From Fodinibius sp964490705 (GTDB lineage: Bacteria; Bacteroidota; Rhodothermia; Balneolales; Balneolaceae), in contig CAZBCG010000018.1 of assembly GCA_964490705.1 (NCBI GenBank), forward strand, positions 1-50,531: DNA of 50,531 nt. Reading direction: 5' to 3'. Position 1 is the first letter of the stretch; each line of letters starts with the position of its first letter. The notes beneath the pieces were generated by a model. That model saw only the letters and a program-made list of their open reading frames with translations. It searched no databases and was not told where the DNA came from. A program made the position numbers and the translations under genes. Positions 18,093 to 26,269 of the stretch are shown here, in pieces.

Positions 18093-19133
18093 TTATTCAG
18101 ATTCATCCGACTCATCAAATGCTACAACATCTCCCTCAGCCTCCTGCATGCGAATGCCCTCTTCTTTGTCGGTAATTTTGCCAATAACCACAAAATCACC
18201 AAACTCATCGGCCAATGCCTCTACTTTTTCTTCGGGAAGGGTAAACATTAGTTCATAATCTTCGCCACCGTACAACGCATACTTATCTACATCTTCCTTC
18301 ATTTCATCGGCAACCGTTCGGGTATCCAGCGCAATGGGAAAAGCCGCCTGATAGACGTATGCTCCCACATCCGAAGCTCTGCCAATGTGCTCGAGCTCAC
18401 TTACCAATCCCTGCGTAATATCGATCATTGACGTTGGCTTAATATTTTGATCTCGGAGCTCTTGGATGAAATCCTGACGAGCAGCCGGAACCAACTGCCG
18501 TTTTACAACGTATTCGTAATCATCAAGGTCAGGCTGAAAAGAGGTTTGCTGATCTTGTTCCTCCCAAAACTTCTTCTCTCTCATCAAAATGCGGAGTCCC
18601 GCAATAGCACCTCCCAGATCACCGGTAACACAGATAGCATCGCCCTTACGAGCTCCTTTGCGATAAATAATATCTTCTTTCGATACCGAGCCGTAACAAC
18701 TGATGCTTACGCTCAGTGTCTGATGCGAAGCGGTCAGATCTCCACCGGCAATCTGGAACTCATAGTCCTTCGATGCGGCTCCAATACCTCGGTAAATCTC
18801 CTTGAGCATATCAACAGACAATTTGTTGGGCACGGCCAGATCAACAAGTACCACTTCGGGAGTTCCGTTCATCGCGTAAATATCGCTGACCGCTGCAGTT
18901 GCAACTTTGTATCCCAGGTGATGCAGAGGCACATAGGTCAAATCAAAATCTACGCCCTCCATGAAGGTCTCTGAGCTAAGTAACTCAAACTGAGAATCTG
19001 CATCAAGAACGGCCGCATCATCTCCATATCCAAATTCAACTGATGGGTGCTCAAATTCAGCATGTTCCATCAGTTCGTTGATGAGTTCTGTGCGTCCTAG
19101 TGATTGTATTGTTCGAAAAGAATCGTCTTGCAT
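18093..19133 (-). CDS. thiL: Thiamine-monophosphate kinase
   Basis: Phosphorylates thiamine monophosphate to thiamine diphosphate, the cofactor needed by, among others, the E1 domain of kgd in this window. Family motifs are FGYGDDAAVLD (metal-binding Asp38/Asp39), the AAVSDIYAMNG segment, IAGGDLTAS, ICVTGDLGGAIAGLRIL, SMIDITQGLVSELEHI and YGGEDYELMFT. The start is set at the ATG of MQDDSFRTIQSLGRTELINE, giving 346 residues. The reading frame stays open 69 codons further upstream, but that extension would run through the terminator hairpin and into the upstream exbD gene and has no family similarity. No thiamine biosynthesis genes or TPP riboswitch are seen nearby. Confidence 0.93.
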   Translation of the reverse strand: MQDDSFRTIQSLGRTELINELMEHAEFEHPSVEFGYGDDAAVLDADSQFELLSSETFMEGVDFDLTYVPLHHLGYKVATAAVSDIYAMNGTPEVVLVDLAVPNKLSVDMLKEIYRGIGAASKDYEFQIAGGDLTASHQTLSVSISCYGSVSKEDIIYRKGARKGDAICVTGDLGGAIAGLRILMREKKFWEEQDQQTSFQPDLDDYEYVVKRQLVPAARQDFIQELRDQNIKPTSMIDITQGLVSELEHIGRASDVGAYVYQAAFPIALDTRTVADEMKEDVDKYALYGGEDYELMFTLPEEKVEALADEFGDFVVIGKITDKEEGIRMQEAEGDVVAFDESDESE

Positions 19134-19150
19134 AAGTGTGTAAATAATAA

Positions 19151-19184
19151 AAAAGGCAGGCACAGAAGCTGTGCTTGCCTTTTT
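19151..19184 (-). terminator. Terminator of the exbB-exbD operon, directly upstream of thiL
   Basis: An 11-bp stem, GGCAGGCACAG (19155-19165) with CTGTGCTTGCC (19169-19179), has one G-T position, a 3-nt loop, and A and T runs on both flanks. On the minus strand the U-run is TTTTTTATTATTTA. It ends 17 bp before the thiL start, leaving almost no room for a separate thiL promoter. Confidence 0.8.
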
Positions 19185-19212
19185 AGAAATTCTAGTGAAT
19201 TGATGCTTAAGC

Positions 19213-19671
19213 CTAACTTCCTCCCGGCTGCTCCTGTTTGGTAGAATAGTTGATACGAAGTGTACCAGCCTCCCGGAGCTCTTCCTGAATGTCGGTAATT
19301 TTTCCGAATTCGGCGTCATCGTGTACACGGAGCGATACAATGAGTCGGGGCTCTTCTTTTAACTTGTCGTACATTAGCTTTCGTACAGCCGAGACGTCTT
19401 CAATAATGGAATCGTCGATCTGGATTTTTGTTGCTCCTAATTTATTCCCAGACAATTTTTCCGGACCAACATAGATATAGCTGACAAGTCGCTTTTGTTC
19501 AATTTTTTCAATGTTTTCTGCTTCTGTAAAATTTACTTGTACCTGCAAAGTAACTTCGCGCAGTACGGTCGTCACCATAAAGAAGATGAGCAACATAAAC
19601 ACAATGTCGGGCATAGCCGACATTGGTACGTCCTGACTGGTCTTTGCAGATTTTTTTTCAAAATGTCCCAT
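19213..19671 (-). CDS. exbD: ExbD/TolR-family biopolymer transport protein (second copy)
   Basis: Inner-membrane partner of ExbB that uses the proton gradient to energise TonB- or Tol-like systems. The 152 residues show the family layout: a short cytoplasmic N-terminus, one membrane helix (MSAMPDIVFMLLIFFMVTTV) with the conserved Asp in MPDIVF, and a periplasmic domain. It is the last gene of exbB-orfX-exbD-exbD, 12 bp after the first exbD. Two different ExbD proteins behind one ExbB is common in Bacteroidota, where they may form a mixed stator. No tonB gene is in the operon. The C-terminus ends in a Gly-rich tail. Confidence 0.88.
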   Translation of the reverse strand: MGHFEKKSAKTSQDVPMSAMPDIVFMLLIFFMVTTVLREVTLQVQVNFTEAENIEKIEQKRLVSYIYVGPEKLSGNKLGATKIQIDDSIIEDVSAVRKLMYDKLKEEPRLIVSLRVHDDAEFGKITDIQEELREAGTLRINYSTKQEQPGGS

Positions 19672-19683
19672 GGTTAAACTCTT

Positions 19684-20235
19684 TTATTGATTGGGCTCTG
19701 CGATTGAAATTTTCTTTGGATAAACTTCCTGTATGGTCTTCTTTTCCTCAGTATTGTCATCAAGCTGTTCATATGGCACCCCAAACCGTTGTTGTGATGC
19801 CTGATCTCGAAGTTCAGCATAAGCTCCCATTACTTCATCAAGCATATTAATATACACTTTGTAGGGAGTTTCACGCTGCGTTTTAATCGAAACAATAGCT
19901 TTATCCGGCGAATCGGATAAGTTCGGATCTTCTCCTCTATTAGACACAAAAGTCTTCAACTTTTGCTTCACCTGAGAAACTGGCGTTGGTTCTGTTTCTC
20001 CAGTCCCCATCATTACCTGACCCGCGGAGTTAACCAAGATTTTCATCATATTCCGCGTTTTAATGGGCGGGGGTTCTTGATTTTCATCCGGAGCGGGAGG
20101 AAGCTGTAATCCAATGCCTGTATCAACATCAATCGTTGTTACAAGCAAGAAGAAGATCAGCAGCAGAAAGGCAATATCCGCCATCCCTGCGCCACCAACT
20201 TCCGGGTCTTCTCGTTCTCGATCTCTTCCAAACAT
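19684..20235 (-). CDS. exbD: ExbD/TolR-family biopolymer transport protein (first copy)
   Basis: The 183-residue ExbD homologue has N-terminus MFGRDREREDPEVGGAGMAD, then a single membrane helix containing the conserved Asp (MADIAFLLLIFFLLVTTI). A longer periplasmic domain follows, with a Pro-rich connector (LPPAPDENQEPPPIK). The C-terminus, about 40 residues longer than in the second copy, is acidic and then basic (EEKKTIQEVYPKKISIAEPNQ). It lies between the small three-helix membrane protein (17-bp gap) and the second exbD (12-bp gap). It probably energises outer-membrane transport by receptors such as the one at 12926 together with ExbB; that link is functional inference. Confidence 0.88.
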   Translation of the reverse strand: MFGRDREREDPEVGGAGMADIAFLLLIFFLLVTTIDVDTGIGLQLPPAPDENQEPPPIKTRNMMKILVNSAGQVMMGTGETEPTPVSQVKQKLKTFVSNRGEDPNLSDSPDKAIVSIKTQRETPYKVYINMLDEVMGAYAELRDQASQQRFGVPYEQLDDNTEEKKTIQEVYPKKISIAEPNQ

Positions 20236-20252
20236 GGTAAAATCCTAAGTGT

Positions 20253-20522
20253 TTATAGATTAAATGTGCCGCGCAGGCCTGTAAGCAGCATGAACAGCAA
20301 CATTGCTGACATCATGAATAACATGGTTCCAATGGCTGCTTCGGTAAGCGTTCCGGCAATTCCGTAAGCGATACCAAAAACAGCAAACGGCACAAGCATG
20401 GTCACAATCTTTTTAATGTCCTGTTTGCCTTTGATTATGCTTTGGATTCCGGAAATAAGCATTCCGATTACGCCCAGCGCAATTAATCCCAAGCCTAATC
20501 CTATTGCTATAGATACAATCAT
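20253..20522 (-). CDS. Small three-helix membrane protein between exbB and exbD
   Basis: An 89-residue very hydrophobic protein of unknown function. Three membrane helices are predicted by eye at about 2-30, 39-59 and 62-83, with a short basic loop (KGKQDIKKI) between the first two. There are no charged residues inside the helices that would suggest a proton path. It is placed between exbB (46-bp gap) and the first exbD (17-bp gap), so it is surely co-expressed with the motor. It could be an accessory or assembly subunit. I recognise no named family. Confidence 0.7.
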   Translation of the reverse strand: MIVSIAIGLGLGLIALGVIGMLISGIQSIIKGKQDIKKIVTMLVPFAVFGIAYGIAGTLTEAAIGTMLFMMSAMLLFMLLTGLRGTFNL

Positions 20523-20568
20523 AATATTAGGTAAGAATTGGTTAAAAAGGTAGTGGTTCTGAACTTAT

Positions 20569-21282
20569 TTATTCTTCCGAATCAGGAGTATCTACAATCT
20601 GCTCACCTTCTTTGAGCATCACAATAGAATCAATAAGCGTAATAGAGCTTTCTTCCATTTCAGAGATCAGCCGGTCGATTTTAGAAACGCAGTAGTTATA
20701 ACCAACCTGCAGAATAATACCAGCAAGCAATCCGGCAGCAGTAGTCAACAGTGCTACCTTAATACCACCCGCAACGAGTGTTGGTGAAATATCACCAGCC
20801 TGCTCAATAGCATCGAATGCCTGAATCATTCCTACTACTGTACCGAGGAATCCGAGCAGTGGTGCGATGGCAATAAACAGCGAAAGCCATACAAGACCAC
20901 GTTCGAGAAAACTCATTTCAATAGATCCGTAGGCAGATATTGCTTTTTCAGCTGCTTCTACCCCTTCATCGACACGCATAAGACCAGCCTGGAATACAGA
21001 AGCAACCGGACCGCGTGTTTCGGAACAAAGTTCTTTAGCCGCAGGAACACCGCCTTCTTGGAGGGCTTCCTGGACATCAACAATGAATTTTCGGGTGTCA
21101 ATATCCGCTAAGTTTAATGTAATAATACGCTCCAGGAAGATGGCCAATCCAAGAATAAGGGCTACGAGGACCGGCCACATAAACCCACCCTCATTACCTT
21201 CATTGAACTTCTCTACTAGAACGTTAAAAAATCCTGGATCTCCACCTGCTTGAAGGAAAAAGAGAACTATAGACGATGTCAT
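20569..21282 (-). CDS. exbB: MotA/TolQ/ExbB proton channel family protein
   Basis: Inner-membrane proton channel that forms a pentamer around an ExbD pair and powers TonB-type outer-membrane transport. The 237 residues contain three membrane helices (about 35-52, 130-150 and 170-195). The family motif region is WLSLFIAIAPLLGFLGTVVGMIQAFDAI followed by VAGGIKVALLTTAAGLLAG, including the conserved Thr residues of the proton path. It is first in the operon exbB-orfX-exbD-exbD. The N-terminal hydrophobic stretch (VLFFLQAGGDPGFF) is typical of the Bacteroidota form. Which TonB protein it serves is not shown here. Confidence 0.93.
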   Translation of the reverse strand: MTSSIVLFFLQAGGDPGFFNVLVEKFNEGNEGGFMWPVLVALILGLAIFLERIITLNLADIDTRKFIVDVQEALQEGGVPAAKELCSETRGPVASVFQAGLMRVDEGVEAAEKAISAYGSIEMSFLERGLVWLSLFIAIAPLLGFLGTVVGMIQAFDAIEQAGDISPTLVAGGIKVALLTTAAGLLAGIILQVGYNYCVSKIDRLISEMEESSITLIDSIVMLKEGEQIVDTPDSEE

Positions 21283-21442
21283 ACGATTACTCCGATTAAA
21301 TTATATTAGTTATCTATTAATAAGGGCTTACAAAGATGCAAAATGATAGATCATTTTATCTAAAATGTCAAAGGAGGGACACCTTTTTTTTATTAATCCA
21401 TCAGGATTATAAAATCTTTAACAATTTATGAAATTGAAGACA

Positions 21443-23428
21443 TTAATTAATTCCAGTCTGGAAATTTTGATTCTTTATCTTATACCGTTTGAGACCGGAA
21501 TCCAAAAACTGTTGAAATTTTTTCTTGTCGGCATATCCTACCAACTGTTCGAGGATATTTTCGGTTTGGGGATCTAATATAACATAGGTAGGTAATGCCA
21601 CCGTACCAGTAAGATCAAACTGAAACCGTTGATTTTCGGGACCCTCCGATCCATCATCAGTATATAAGCGTACCTGCTGCATTTTTGCAAATCGTTTTTG
21701 GATTGGTTCCAGCGGAAACACATTCGTTTCCATAGCCCGGCAATTCGTGCAAGTATAGCCTGTAAAGTCAATGAAGACCGGTTTATTCTTTTTGATAGCC
21801 TCTTCTTTGGCTTCCTGATAATTGCTGGACCACATTTCTGATTCCGAGCCATTGGCTGCTGTGCCTCCGGCCTGTGCGAAAGATCGAACCACACTTACAT
21901 CGGTTGCCTGTTTAGGCGGCAGCCATGCATCCCAGATCCCGAGCGAAGCCCCCATCAAGCCGGGAATCAGATAAAAGCTGAACAAGATAAACGGCATCGC
22001 CAACATCAGCCGGCCAGTACCAATCTGCTCCGGTTTTGTATCGTGATTGATGGAATAGGTGCCGAGTACATACAATCCCGCCAGTAAAAAGATGGCAATC
22101 CATGCGGCAATGGCAAAGGGCCGAGACACAATGCCCCACTCCCACACCAGATCGGCGTTGGATAAAAACTTGATAGCGGCTGCCAACTCGATAAATCCTA
22201 ACAATACTTTTACAATATTCATCCATGAACCACTCTTGGGCAACGATTCTAGCCAGCGCGGAAATAATGCAAACACCACAAAGGGACTGGCAAAAGCAGC
22301 AGAAAAACCAGCCATCCCTATTATGGGATAAAACCACTCGCCTCCTGTTGTAGCTGCCAACACGCCGCCTACAAATGGAGCCGTACAAGAAAATGAAACG
22401 GCACTAATCGTCAGCGCCATAAATAAAATACCGATTGCCCCTGAACTCTCATTGCTTTTCTGATTCAGCCAGTTGGTAAGCTGATGCGGCAAACGCAGCT
22501 CAAATGCTCCAAGTAAGCTGATTGCAAATACGACGAGCATAAGTGCAATGAACAGATTCACCCATGGATTAGCCGCAAACTGATTGGCTCCGGACGCCCC
22601 CAGCAATAAGGCCAGCAGTGCTCCCAGAATAGTAAACGTTAATACGATGGCTGCACCAAATCCCAGGGCCTGTCCAATCGCTTTACTGCCCTCTCCTTCT
22701 TTTTGCTTGGAGAAAAAGGAGACCGTAAGCGGAATCATCGGAAACACGCAGGGGGTCAGCAGTGCAGCGAATCCGGCAGTAAGGGCAATCCACAAAAAAG
22801 AAAAGATGCCATCTCCGCCAAAGCCGCTATTGGTAACTTCGGCCTTATTTGACGTATCATTGCCATTAGTTGAGGCAGCACTGGTTGCGCTATCATCGCT
22901 ATCCGAATCACTCTCTTCAAATCCCTGAAAAGGATTATCGGCCACCCCGCTGACATCCACAGAATATGTAATAGATTTTGTTTTGGGAGGCAGGCATGAT
23001 TTATCATCACAGACCTGATAAAGTACTTCAAGATCGATCATGGCCGATCCTGAGGCATCCTCTCGAAATGCAACGGGGATTGTAAAAGAGGCCTCCTTGG
23101 TATGCCAGCCCAATTCGGTATTAAAGTTGGGATCCATCTCGATAACCGGCTCCGACTCTGAAACATTTCCAGCAACAGCCATCTGTGAATTTGCCGATGA
23201 AAACTGGGTGGGATACGGTCCCGCATCGGGATCATTGGCTACCGAATACAGGTGCCAGTTACCATCAATCGTAGCCTGTACAGTAACGTCAAAAACCTCA
23301 CCGGCCTTAACTTGATCCGGAGCTTCGGTAACAGAATACGATACCGGATCCATAATCTGTCCCTGAACAAAAAATGGGGATAACACCATTATGATGATCC
23401 CCATTACACTTTTAATCGAAAATTTCAT
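21443..23428 (-). CDS. dsbD: Thiol:disulfide interchange protein DsbD
   Basis: Carries electrons from cytoplasmic thioredoxin across the inner membrane to reduce periplasmic disulfides. The 661 residues show the full three-domain layout. A signal peptide (1-23) is followed by an N-terminal alpha domain with the reactive pair Cys140/Cys145 in VCDDKSCLPP. About eight membrane helices follow, with the redox cysteines in LLTPCVFPMIPLTVSFFSK and SFSCTAPFVGG. The C-terminal thioredoxin-like gamma domain has CTNC (Cys560/Cys563) in FTGYTCTNCRAMETNVF. It starts 33 bp after rplI on the same strand, so it may be read through from the ribosomal operon. A Ser/Asp/Asn-rich linker (about 170-205) separates the alpha domain from the membrane. 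Confidence 0.94.
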   Translation of the reverse strand: MKFSIKSVMGIIIMVLSPFFVQGQIMDPVSYSVTEAPDQVKAGEVFDVTVQATIDGNWHLYSVANDPDAGPYPTQFSSANSQMAVAGNVSESEPVIEMDPNFNTELGWHTKEASFTIPVAFREDASGSAMIDLEVLYQVCDDKSCLPPKTKSITYSVDVSGVADNPFQGFEESDSDSDDSATSAASTNGNDTSNKAEVTNSGFGGDGIFSFLWIALTAGFAALLTPCVFPMIPLTVSFFSKQKEGEGSKAIGQALGFGAAIVLTFTILGALLALLLGASGANQFAANPWVNLFIALMLVVFAISLLGAFELRLPHQLTNWLNQKSNESSGAIGILFMALTISAVSFSCTAPFVGGVLAATTGGEWFYPIIGMAGFSAAFASPFVVFALFPRWLESLPKSGSWMNIVKVLLGFIELAAAIKFLSNADLVWEWGIVSRPFAIAAWIAIFLLAGLYVLGTYSINHDTKPEQIGTGRLMLAMPFILFSFYLIPGLMGASLGIWDAWLPPKQATDVSVVRSFAQAGGTAANGSESEMWSSNYQEAKEEAIKKNKPVFIDFTGYTCTNCRAMETNVFPLEPIQKRFAKMQQVRLYTDDGSEGPENQRFQFDLTGTVALPTYVILDPQTENILEQLVGYADKKKFQQFLDSGLKRYKIKNQNFQTGIN

Positions 23429-23461
23429 GCCAAGAAGTTAAGGTTTCAATACCGAAATGTT

Positions 23462-23920
23462 TTATTCTTTCACGACCCACACCTTGATCTGCGTTTTAAT
23501 TTCACTGATCAACGCTATAGTAGCCGTATATTCACCTAACGTTTTGATGTCTTGGTCTAGTGTAATCTTACGTTTGTCGATGTTAATATCTCGTTCGGCC
23601 AGTACATCAGCTACATCCTGATTCGTTACCGAACCGTGAATACGCTCGTCTTCGCCTACGGCAACCGGGATAGTTACGGAGGTTGTCTCGAGGCGATCAG
23701 CCATATCCTGAGCTCTTTCGACGGTCAGCTCAGCACGGCGTTCTGCTTTTTCTTTCATTCGCTCAACCTGCTTAAGCGCACCCTCGGTGGCCATCATAGC
23801 CTTGCCTTGGGGAATCAAGTAATTGCGACCGTAACCTGCTTTTACTTCAACGATGTCGCCGGCTTCGCCGAGCTTATTAACATCTTCTCTTAAAATAAGT
23901 TTCATGTATTTGTTAGCCAT
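23462..23920 (-). CDS. rplI: 50S ribosomal protein L9
   Basis: Large-subunit protein that binds 23S rRNA near the base of the L1 stalk. At 152 residues it is of normal length. The N-domain signature is present: MKLILREDVNKLGEAGDIVE followed by KAGYGRNYLIPQGKAM, then the long connecting helix and the C-terminal domain. The ORF adds MANKY before MKLIL; the internal ATG at MKLIL is a possible alternative start. It is the last ribosomal gene of the operon rpsF-rpsR-rplI. Confidence 0.97.
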   Translation of the reverse strand: MANKYMKLILREDVNKLGEAGDIVEVKAGYGRNYLIPQGKAMMATEGALKQVERMKEKAERRAELTVERAQDMADRLETTSVTIPVAVGEDERIHGSVTNQDVADVLAERDINIDKRKITLDQDIKTLGEYTATIALISEIKTQIKVWVVKE

Positions 23921-23938
23921 GGAAATATAATATCTTTG

Positions 23939-24190
23939 TTATCGAAGGTTGTCTGCTACATATGGAACCAAACCGAGAAAACGTGCCCGCTTAATTGCAC
24001 GCGACAGTTGTCGCTGGAATTTGGCACTTGTTCCGGTTACACGACGGGGAAGGATTTTTCCCTGATCGTTCATAAAACGCTGTAGCAAATCAGTGTCTTT
24101 GTAATCTATGTATTCGATACCCGCCTTGGTAAACTTGCATTCACGGGTTTTAATATGCCCTTTCTTTGGGTGTGATGGATTCTTAATCAT
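23939..24190 (-). CDS. rpsR: 30S ribosomal protein S18
   Basis: Small-subunit platform protein that pairs with S6. The 83 residues include the conserved core IDYKDTDLLQRFMNDQGKIL followed by PRRVTGTSAKFQRQLSRAIK and RARFLGLVPY. It has normal length and lies in the classical order rpsF-rpsR-rplI, 18 bp before rplI. As the S6:S18 heterodimer is a known autogenous regulator in many bacteria, the structured leader upstream of rpsF is relevant to its control. Confidence 0.97.
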   Translation of the reverse strand: MIKNPSHPKKGHIKTRECKFTKAGIEYIDYKDTDLLQRFMNDQGKILPRRVTGTSAKFQRQLSRAIKRARFLGLVPYVADNLR

Positions 24191-24221
24191 AATAGAAAAT
24201 GGTTGTATTTAGTTGGATGAG

Positions 24222-24605
24222 TTAATCTTCGTCGTCTTCCTCTTCGCTGTGTTCTTCGACGAAAACAGGAGGGACTTCGTTTTTGCGCTGCAGTTCGCGA
24301 TGACGCATCATTTTTGCATCATACTTTAAGGTAAGATAACGCATAATCTGATCGTCAATCCGAAGCGCACGCTCCAGCTTTTCGATCAGCTCTCCGGGGG
24401 CCCTAAAATATGCGTTTACATAGTAACCGCTGGACTTATTGTCCATTTCAAACTCAAACTTCCGGATTCCCCATTCATCAACTTCATCAATTTCACCGTC
24501 GTTATCTCTGATAAGTTCGGTGTACTTCTCGACGATGCCTTCATATTCATCGTCTTCCAAAACGGGACTAATTATATAGGTTAGCTCGTAATAATTTTTG
24601 CTCAT
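24222..24605 (-). CDS. rpsF: 30S ribosomal protein S6
   Basis: Binds S18 and 16S rRNA in the central domain. The core is recognisable (YYELTYIISPVLEDDEYEGI, WGIRKFEFEMDNKSSGYYVN, LERALRIDDQIMRYLTLKY). The C-terminus is an acidic tail (VEEHSEEEDDED), common in Bacteroidota S6. It is the first gene of the rpsF-rpsR-rplI operon with a leader hairpin and an upstream -7 element. Confidence 0.96.
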   Translation of the reverse strand: MSKNYYELTYIISPVLEDDEYEGIVEKYTELIRDNDGEIDEVDEWGIRKFEFEMDNKSSGYYVNAYFRAPGELIEKLERALRIDDQIMRYLTLKYDAKMMRHRELQRKNEVPPVFVEEHSEEEDDED

Positions 24606-24644
24606 TGGATATGTTTTTCCTTTGGTTGTTCCTTCATTGAAACA

Positions 24645-24672
24645 GCCGACGTAGCGACTTTCGCTCGTCAGC
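24645..24672 (-). promoter_or_regulatory. Stable hairpin in the rpsF leader
   Basis: On the minus strand a 12-bp stem forms between GCTGACGAGCGA (24672-24661) and TCGCTACGTCGGC (24657-24645), with one bulged A and an AAG loop. It ends about 40 nt before the rpsF ATG. A leader hairpin is expected if S6:S18 represses its own translation, but I cannot confirm the known consensus. Confidence 0.5.
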
Positions 24673-24736
24673 AGGCACGCAAAAATAGGCTTTTTTCCTG
24701 TTAATTACAATCAACTATCAGGAATTTGCTGTAACA

Positions 24737-24744
24737 CAAAGTTA
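24737..24744 (-). promoter_or_regulatory. Putative -7 promoter element of the rpsF operon
   Basis: TAACTTTG on the minus strand is an exact match to the Bacteroidota TAnnTTTG element. It lies about 130 nt upstream of the rpsF start and upstream of the leader hairpin. The nearest TTG is 24 nt further upstream, slightly long for this promoter class. Confidence 0.45.
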
Positions 24745-24809
24745 CGCGAAATAATCACAAATATTCACCAAAAACTTAGTGTCTTCTTTGTGCATCTTCG
24801 TATAACAAC

Positions 24810-26261
24810 TTATCCGCCGATAAGATGTGCTACCCAATCATTAGCATAATACGAGGAAAGTAAATTATGCAGATCACCGAATGCTACGCCAAAATAGATC
24901 GTCATAATTGCCAACACTACCAACGTAGAGCGAAATAATAATCCTGATTGTACCAGCGGTACATCTTTGTGCGGCTCTCTGAAGTACATATATACCATGG
25001 GACGTAAGTAATAATAAACGCTGGCAGCACTGGCCAACACCCCAACGATGGCAAGGGCAATGTATCCCGCATTAATAGCAGCGGCAAACACCAGGTACTT
25101 ACCAATAAATCCTACAAACGGGGGAATTCCCGCTAGAGAAAATAAGAAGAAAGAAAGCATCACGCCCATCAGGGGTCGTTTAAATCCCAGTCCTGCATAA
25201 TTATTGACATCCGTGAAGTCGAGTCCCTGCTGGCGCTCATAATAAGCTACTACGCCAAATGCCCCCACATTCATGATGGTATAAGCCAGCAGGTAAAACA
25301 GCACGGCACTGTATCCTTCCGGCGTTCCGGCAGCCAACCCTACCAGAAGATAACCGGCATGAGCAATACTGGAATAGGCCAACATTCGCTTGATGTTGTC
25401 CTGTACAAGCGCAATCAGATTTCCGAGAATCATGGTGATAATCGCAATCACTTCAATAATTTCGCCCCACTCGGCTGTTTCCGCAGGAATCATCTTTGAA
25501 AGTACGATCATCAACGCAATGAACGACGCCGACTTCGATGCTGTGGCCATATAAGCCGTAAGCGTGGTGGGCGTACCCTGATATACATCGGGAGTCCACA
25601 TGTGGAACGGCACCGCCGAAACCTTGAAGAAAAATCCGACTAGCAATAAAGCAGCTCCTACTAAAAATAGCATATCAGAGCTGGCGGCTGCGGCAATTTC
25701 GGGCAACGAAAGCGATCCCGTGGCGCCGTAGAGCAAGGCCATCCCATAGAGTAAAAATCCCGTAGAAAACGCTCCCAGTAAAAAGTATTTCAGGGATGCC
25801 TCTGCCCCAGTCTTTCGATCTTTAAATAGCCCGGCCAATACGTAAAGACAAATAGACATTGTTTCCAGGCCGATAAAAATCATAACCAAATTATTGGCGC
25901 TGGCTAATCCCAACATCCCGGTTGTAGCGAATAATACCATCGCATATACTTCACCGTAATTATGATCTATGGCACTAAGGTATTCGTGGGATATCAACAC
26001 ACAAAACAGTGCTCCAAAAAGTACTACGGCATTTCCAAATGCGGATACCCCACCATAGGTGATCATCCCGGAAAAGGCGGTTCCGGCCGTGCCAAACATA
26101 TCAACGATGGATAACGCCAGTCCCGCGATGAGTGAAACTATCGTCAGGCCGTAAATGGCATCATGATCGTTTTTGTACGAATCAATAAGAATAGCAATGA
26201 GTCCGGCTACACCTGTGATAACACCGGGTAAAAATGCGTTGAGATCGTGTAAGTAATCCAT
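24810..26261 (-). CDS. nuoN: NADH-quinone oxidoreductase subunit N
   Basis: Proton-pumping antiporter-like subunit of complex I in the inner membrane. The 483 residues have about 14 membrane helices and the Mrp-antiporter family core, for example VMIFIGLETMSICLYVLAGL (with the conserved Glu), VSAVPFHMWTPDVYQGTPT and DNIKRMLAYSSIAHAGYLLV. It is the last nuo gene, 8 bp after the pterin dehydratase gene that separates it from nuoM. No terminator is obvious after it; the next feature downstream is the rpsF promoter region. Confidence 0.96.
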   Translation of the reverse strand: MDYLHDLNAFLPGVITGVAGLIAILIDSYKNDHDAIYGLTIVSLIAGLALSIVDMFGTAGTAFSGMITYGGVSAFGNAVVLFGALFCVLISHEYLSAIDHNYGEVYAMVLFATTGMLGLASANNLVMIFIGLETMSICLYVLAGLFKDRKTGAEASLKYFLLGAFSTGFLLYGMALLYGATGSLSLPEIAAAASSDMLFLVGAALLLVGFFFKVSAVPFHMWTPDVYQGTPTTLTAYMATASKSASFIALMIVLSKMIPAETAEWGEIIEVIAIITMILGNLIALVQDNIKRMLAYSSIAHAGYLLVGLAAGTPEGYSAVLFYLLAYTIMNVGAFGVVAYYERQQGLDFTDVNNYAGLGFKRPLMGVMLSFFLFSLAGIPPFVGFIGKYLVFAAAINAGYIALAIVGVLASAASVYYYLRPMVYMYFREPHKDVPLVQSGLLFRSTLVVLAIMTIYFGVAFGDLHNLLSSYYANDWVAHLIGG

Positions 26262-26269
26262 GCAGCTAA

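Noticed and set aside
19134..19340. 69-codon N-terminal extension of thiL
   Set aside because: It would cross a strong terminator and overlap exbD, and the kinase family begins at the internal ATG.
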